Assembly (NCBI GenBank): GCA_017871115.1
Contig: JAFCIZ010000006.1
Span: 4,588,001-4,652,000, forward strand
Origin: Cunninghamella blakesleeana
Taxonomy: Eukaryota; Mucoromycota; Mucoromycetes; Mucorales; Cunninghamellaceae
Reading direction: 5' to 3'
DNA length: 64,000 nucleotides
Position numbers and translations under genes: made by a program. Of the stretch, positions 59,359 through 64,000 are shown one piece after another. Each line of letters starts with the position of its first letter. Position 1 is the stretch's first letter. The notes beneath the pieces are model-generated. The model worked only from the letters and a program-made list of their open reading frames with translations. It was not told where the DNA came from and searched no databases.

Positions 59359-61018
59359 ATCGATAAATACAAGTAGAACTAAATGAAAATAGTTATAATT
59401 AAAGAAAAAGACAAAAAAAGATAAGAAATATAAAGTGAAAAAGAAGTGATATTAATATATAAATACTTTTTTTAAAAAAAAAATTATTAGATTGGTCTGG
59501 TAATTTTACATAATACGAAAGGATGAGAAAAAAAAATAAAAAATACTTGTTCTAAACTTTCCTTTAATATTAGTGATCAACTTTACCATACATTGTGGAA
59601 CAATACATTAATATTTAAGGGTTAATAATTTTAGGGTTCAAAAGGTAAATTGTATACAAGATAGATTACATAATATTATTAAATGGGGCGCAATAGATTT
59701 TCGTAATAATAATAATAGTAATAAAATATAATTGTGTCTTATGATAAAATTGATTTTTTTATTATTATGCAAAATTATATACGGTAATGATGTAAAAAAA
59801 ATATTTAATAAATATATAAATTAATATGTATATTCATCATTCCCATTATATATATATACTTTCAATTAAAGGTTACTTATATATACAAGATAAATAAATA
59901 GATAAATATAAAATTGAATACCGTTACAAATGGATTGAAAATATCGAATATTCACTATACAGTTATGTATTATTACTTATTTATTTATTAAAAAAATATC
60001 GAAGCAAGGTATAAAAGTAATATTTTTTTTTTTTGTGATCATCAACCTCAAAAATAATAGTTATTAGTAATATTTTTCAATATTCATTTTTTTCGTTTTA
60101 TAATCATATATATTGTTAATAATATGTTTAGATATAATATATTAAAATTTCCTCGACATTTGAAAATTTTTTATAGCCATTACACAATACCTTTAAAATT
60201 GATCATAAAAACTAATAAATATAATTCTTTCTCTATTAATTCGAATATTATACATATAATCAATAAAGCATACTATTTTTTTTAATTTGTATATGATTAT
60301 AAGTAGCAAAAAATAAAAATACCTCATGCCACTTTTTTTACCTATTTTTTGGCATGCATTTTTATAAAAAATATCACTTTTTATTTATATATGCATTAAT
60401 GAAAAATATACAAGAAAAATAAAAGTTATATATATATAACAGTAATAGAGACATAAATAATAAAAGATCACTACCATCGTAAAATATAAAAATTCACGCC
60501 TGTCACCACAACAAATGAAAAAGATTTTCAGGAATAATAAGTATCCACAACCAGTATTAATACAAAACTATCAAGAATAAAAAATAGAAACACAGTAAGC
60601 TTATTCCAATGATATCAGAAAATATGTATAAGTTTTTTAATGTTAAAATATATCTATTCCATTTAAAAACAAAGTTAATATTTATGTCTGTTCATACATA
60701 GTATAGTATAATAAATAAAACAATGTTAACTCAAAATAATCATAATAAGAAACGACCATTAGAAATAATAATTATAATTAACAGTAAATTTATTTTATTA
60801 ATTCACATAAATATATACAAATCGGTTCATCATACTATGTAAATATAATTTTTATTTAAAATAAACCTATATTAGCATAAAAAATTAGAAATTAGCAAGT
60901 TAAATATTGAAAAGTAAATTTAAGTTCCGTTTTTTTTTTTTTTTTTTTTTTGACGCACCCTAAATTTTTTTCATTCTCTTCCTTTCCCATTCTTAATATT
61001 ATTAAAAAAAAGAAAGGG
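59359..61018. other. Intergenic region, small secreted protein/RNase H2C
   Basis: 1.66 kb of A/T-rich DNA, the longest plain stretch on the right side. Contains a coding-like plus-strand fragment (60464-60580) and a 20 bp T run (60931-60950) about 70 bp before the RNase H2C ATG. No other gene or RNA seen. Confidence 0.55.
60464..60580 (+). pseudogene. Short coding-like fragment, unidentified
   Basis: Thirty-eight codons open before TAA, reading KYKNSRLSPQQMKKIFRNNK then YPQPVLIQNYQE. Composition resembles protein and differs from the surroundings, but an upstream stop, missing start and no acceptor argue for a remnant or chance. Confidence 0.2.
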
Positions 61019-61731
61019 ATGTTTAGTAAAAACCATTTATTTCCTTTTGGATTAGAAAAAGATAAAAAAATAGAACATATAGATCACTATCTTAATATAG
61101 AATCCAACAATGATTCGACCAAAGAATATTCAACTATTTTAATGGGTAGAAAACTAGAAGGTATTCAAGTAACACCTAAAAATAATATTAAAGGTAAAGC
61201 TGGTAAAAATAAATAAATAAATACATAGTTATCAAAATTAATATTATTATAATGATAACAATAATATTTATAAGGTTTATATCAATATATTCGCATATAA
61301 ACGCACACACACATATATATATATATTCTGATATTATTATTTACATAAATCATTGGATCTAGGTAATATATGGAAGCAAATCAAAAAAACCAATGAGGAT
61401 ACCATGGATTACGATGAAGATTATGTTGATACCGAGGAAGATAATAACAAAGATCAGAATATTGAATGGATACGAACCGATAAAAATATTGATGATTTTA
61501 TATTATGGAAAAAGGATATTGCTCCACCATCAGATGATCCACGTTTAATTGCGCTAGATAGTTGGTTAGATATGGCTGATTTAGTATGTATTTTTATTTT
61601 ATTAACTTTTTTTTTTAAAAAAAACGTAAACTATATAGTACTAAAAATTATATTTATATCCATATTTTTACTTTTAATTTTATTTTTTCCACATATAGAT
61701 CCATCAACCCATTCCTTTAAAACAAGAATAA
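61019..61731 (+). CDS. Ribonuclease H2 subunit C
   Basis: Accessory subunit of RNase H2, which removes ribonucleotides from DNA and degrades RNA:DNA hybrids in the nucleus. Exons 61019-61193 (or to 61202), 61363-61583, 61699-61731 give 142 or 145 residues. The family core is visible: STILMGRKLEGIQV (about 40-53), the loop with a run of Glu/Asp, then DDFILWKKDIAPPSDDPR and LDSWLDMADLIHQPIPL, joined across intron 2. The last exon encodes only ten residues, IHQPIPLKQE, matching the conserved LAxxIHxP end. Two donors (AAAG/GTAAAG at 61193 and GCTG/GTAAAA at 61202) are both in phase. Start is the first ATG after an AT-rich leader. Sequence divergence is high, as in other fungi. Confidence 0.83.
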
Positions 61732-61967
61732 ATAGTTTATATAGACATATGTACTTTAAAATTTACTTTTTTATAATTTATTCATCACTATATTTATTTC
61801 TATCATTCCTTTTTTCTAATAATATTATTATATTATTTTAAAAAGAAGAATGCTAGTACAATTAATAAACATGTATATATAAAATAATAACAGAAATAAA
61901 AGCAATACAATACTAAAATAAATATATATATTTATAAACCCTTTTTTTTTATAACTTTTTACTTTTT

Positions 61968-64000
61968 TTAACCATTAGTAGAATATTTATCCATTCGAAT
62001 ATCTAATTTTCGCCCTCCATATAAATAACCATTGAATTTGAGAATAGCTCTTTCACATGTGGATACATCTTCAAATCGTACTAACCCTGACCCTTTTGGT
62101 CGCCCATTATACCATAATATTTCTGATCTTACAACTGGTCCAACATGTCTAAATAAATCTATTAAATCTTGGCTAGTCGTTGCAAATGGCAACTATAAAT
62201 ATAAAATTGAATTAATAAGATATTTATATTATTATTATTATTATTGTTATTGTTATTAATACAATATAAAATAGAATAAACAATGACAATGTATATACCT
62301 TATTTACAAATATTTGATTGGCACCATGTGATGGTAAGTTGGCACCAGGTCCACTAACAAGAGCAGGATACATATGAGAAGGGGGTAAAGCTGAAGGTGG
62401 TGGGGGTGGTGGAGGTGGCGGGTGGGCATACCTTTCATCATAATAACCTTCTCCATAATAACTTGAATAATAAGGATCTATAATATACACACACATACAT
62501 ATTGTAATCATTATTATTAATTAATTGATAGCATGTATGTATAAATAAAAATAAGTAATCCAATTCTTTTGTTTAATTATTTATAAATTATATTATTACC
62601 GTTGTAACCATATTGTGACGGAGGTGGAGGGGGTGGAGGTTGTTGTGATGAAGATAATGAAGGCTGAATTTGTTGTGATGAAGGAGGAGGAGGAGGTAGC
62701 TGTTGTTGTTGCTGTTGTTGTTGCTGTTGTTGTTGCTGTTGTTGTTGTTGTTGTTGTGATGAAGGTGGCTCATTTGTATCTAGACCATGTTTACCATTGC
62801 TATGATGACTGTTATCCAATTTATTATTAGTGTCATAATCATTTTCTTTGATATCCATCGTGTCATTACTATTATTATTTGTTGATGAAGACGAAGGTAG
62901 TGGTGGTGGAGGTATAGAAGAAAAAAATGATGTTGGTGGATGAGTAAGAGGTGGTGGTGGAAGGGAAGGCGTGGTTTCCATTTGTGTAGGTGGGGTAGGT
63001 GTATTGGATGTAAGGCTAGGTGGTTTTTGTTCTTTTATAATATTACTACTATTAGTATTTCCAATGGAAGTAGATGAAGGACTTCTCGATGGTGCAGGTG
63101 CTTGTGATGAGGATGGTGTTGAATTAACAGTTGCGGATGGTGGGGGTAATGTAGACGATCGTGATTTTCCATCTCTTTCTTCCAAAACTATTAATCTTTT
63201 CCCTTGCCATTCGTAATCATGAAACATATCTATAATATATATATATATAAATGGTGTTTATATATTTTTTAATATAAATATGGTGATAAAATCAATAGTA
63301 ATTTTTTTATTACCTATAGCTGCTCTTGCATCACGATAATCATCAAATATAACCAATCCTGTTCCATCTGGTCTTCGAGTTGCAGGATCTGTACCAATAT
63401 CTGTATGTAAAACACGCCCACTTTTTCTAAAAAGGTCTTTTAAGTCTTGCCAACTCGCTGTTAATGGAAGCTATAATATAGTGAGGATAGGATGTATTGT
63501 TAAATAGATTGGTAACTAGTACATACATATATATATATATTCAAAAAAATCATTTCATCCATTCATCCTTTTGTAAATATCAATTCTATACCAATTGCTA
63601 ACATATAATCTTTTTATCCCTTTTTTTTTCCAATATTATCCTTTTCCAATTATATCCATATATTTTACATTATCTACAAATAATCTACAATCATCAGGTG
63701 CTGATCCAGTATGTGGGCGATCCTATAGTAATGTATATAAATATAAATATAAATATATATATATTTAGTGTATAATATAAGGTCATTCATATAATATAAG
63801 CTTATGGTTGTATATCTACCTCTCTAAGAAATATAACTCTGCCCATGAATTCTACATCGTTTAATACCCGTATTGCCCTTTGTGCGTCTTCTGCATATTG
63901 AAATTCTACAATTCTAAAGAAATAATAAAAAAAATATAGGAATGGTTTATTTTTAATAAGATCATTAGATTTGTTATTATTTATTTCATTAGAATAACTG
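61968..64000 (-). CDS. RRM RNA-binding protein, Gbp2/Hrb1-like, 5' end outside the window
   Basis: mRNA-binding SR-like shuttling protein, partial. Visible exons (transcription order): 63913-63820, 63722-63669, 63470-63314, 63229-62600, 62477-62299, 62192-61968. The first visible exon begins mid-codon after an acceptor at 63914-63915; earlier exons lie to the right. RRM1 C-terminal half: IVEFQYAEDAQRAIRVLNDV then MGRVIFLRE. RRM2: CRLFVDNLPLTASWQDLKDL, with DGTGLVIFDDYRDARAAI. A ~170-residue linker is rich in Pro, Ser and Gln with an uninterrupted polyQ. After a Tyr/Gly/Pro segment RRM3 follows: QIFVNKLPFATTSQDLIDLF and GSGLVRFEDVSTCERAI. Three RRMs with this spacing match Gbp2/Hrb1. Confidence 0.88.
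62698..62759. repeat. CAA/CAG repeat encoding polyglutamine
   Basis: About twenty Gln codons (minus strand, CAA and CAG mixed) in the linker of the RRM protein. A neighbouring GGT/GGA-rich stretch (62395-62425) encodes polyproline. Confidence 0.9.

Noticed and set aside
60950..61018. Upstream in-frame extension of RNase H2C
   Set aside because: It has no ATG, begins inside a T run and encodes Phe/Ser/Lys low complexity; ATG 61019 is preferred.

Overview
The window is nuclear DNA of an AT-rich filamentous fungus. Genes carry short GT..AG introns, with donors mostly GTAAGT, GTAAAT or GTAAAA and acceptors TAG or CAG. The set is fungal: a chitin synthase with a myosin-like head, a Zn2Cys6 regulator, a two-finger GATA iron regulator of the SreA/Fep1 type, DUF2838/Gpc1, CSC1 and Met30/SconB. 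Very high A+T, Asn-rich tracts and the gene types suggest an early-diverging Mucoromycota (Mucorales-like) species. That placement is inference; no rRNA or other marker is present. I found no tRNA, rRNA or CRISPR, and no intact transposon.

Layout, left to right: NIPA-type Mg transporter (-), endonuclease III NTH1 (-), PHOSPHO-type phosphatase (+), DGAT2 (-), Gpc1 (+), GLTP (-), CSC1/OSCA channel (+), GAPDH (+), SreA/Fep1-like GATA factor (-), myosin-head chitin synthase (-), Zn2Cys6 factor (-), SLC25A46/Ugo1-like carrier (+), Cdc73 (-), HMG-box protein (+), GNAT (-), coiled-coil protein (+), a 118-residue orphan (-), aquaglyceroporin (-), Met30/SconB F-box WD40 (-), TBC RabGAP (+), DUF2828 vWA protein (+), a small Cys-rich secreted protein (-), RNase H2 subunit C (+), and a Gbp2/Hrb1-like RRM protein (-) cut by the right edge. 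I rebuilt exon structures by hand from splice motifs and reading phase. Each multi-exon model closes in frame, which supports the coordinates.

Themes: four consecutive genes at 6.5-13.7 kb act on phospholipid head groups, triacylglycerol or lipid transfer. Other genes concern membrane and wall (CSC1, chitin synthase, aquaglyceroporin), nutrient sensing (iron via GATA, sulfur via Met30), chromatin and genome upkeep (NTH1, Cdc73, HMG, RNase H2C) and RNA binding (RRM protein, DUF2828). Several pairs share short divergent promoters (236 bp NTH1/phosphatase; 252 bp Zn2Cys6/carrier) and several converge within about 170-250 bp.

Intergenic DNA is 0.2-2.4 kb of AT-rich low-complexity sequence with microsatellites and recurrent T(n)A(n) palindromes. 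Five places hold short coding-like fragments that may be decayed genes or transposons, or unrecognised exons. One GC-rich imperfect hairpin lies in the Cdc73/HMG promoter.
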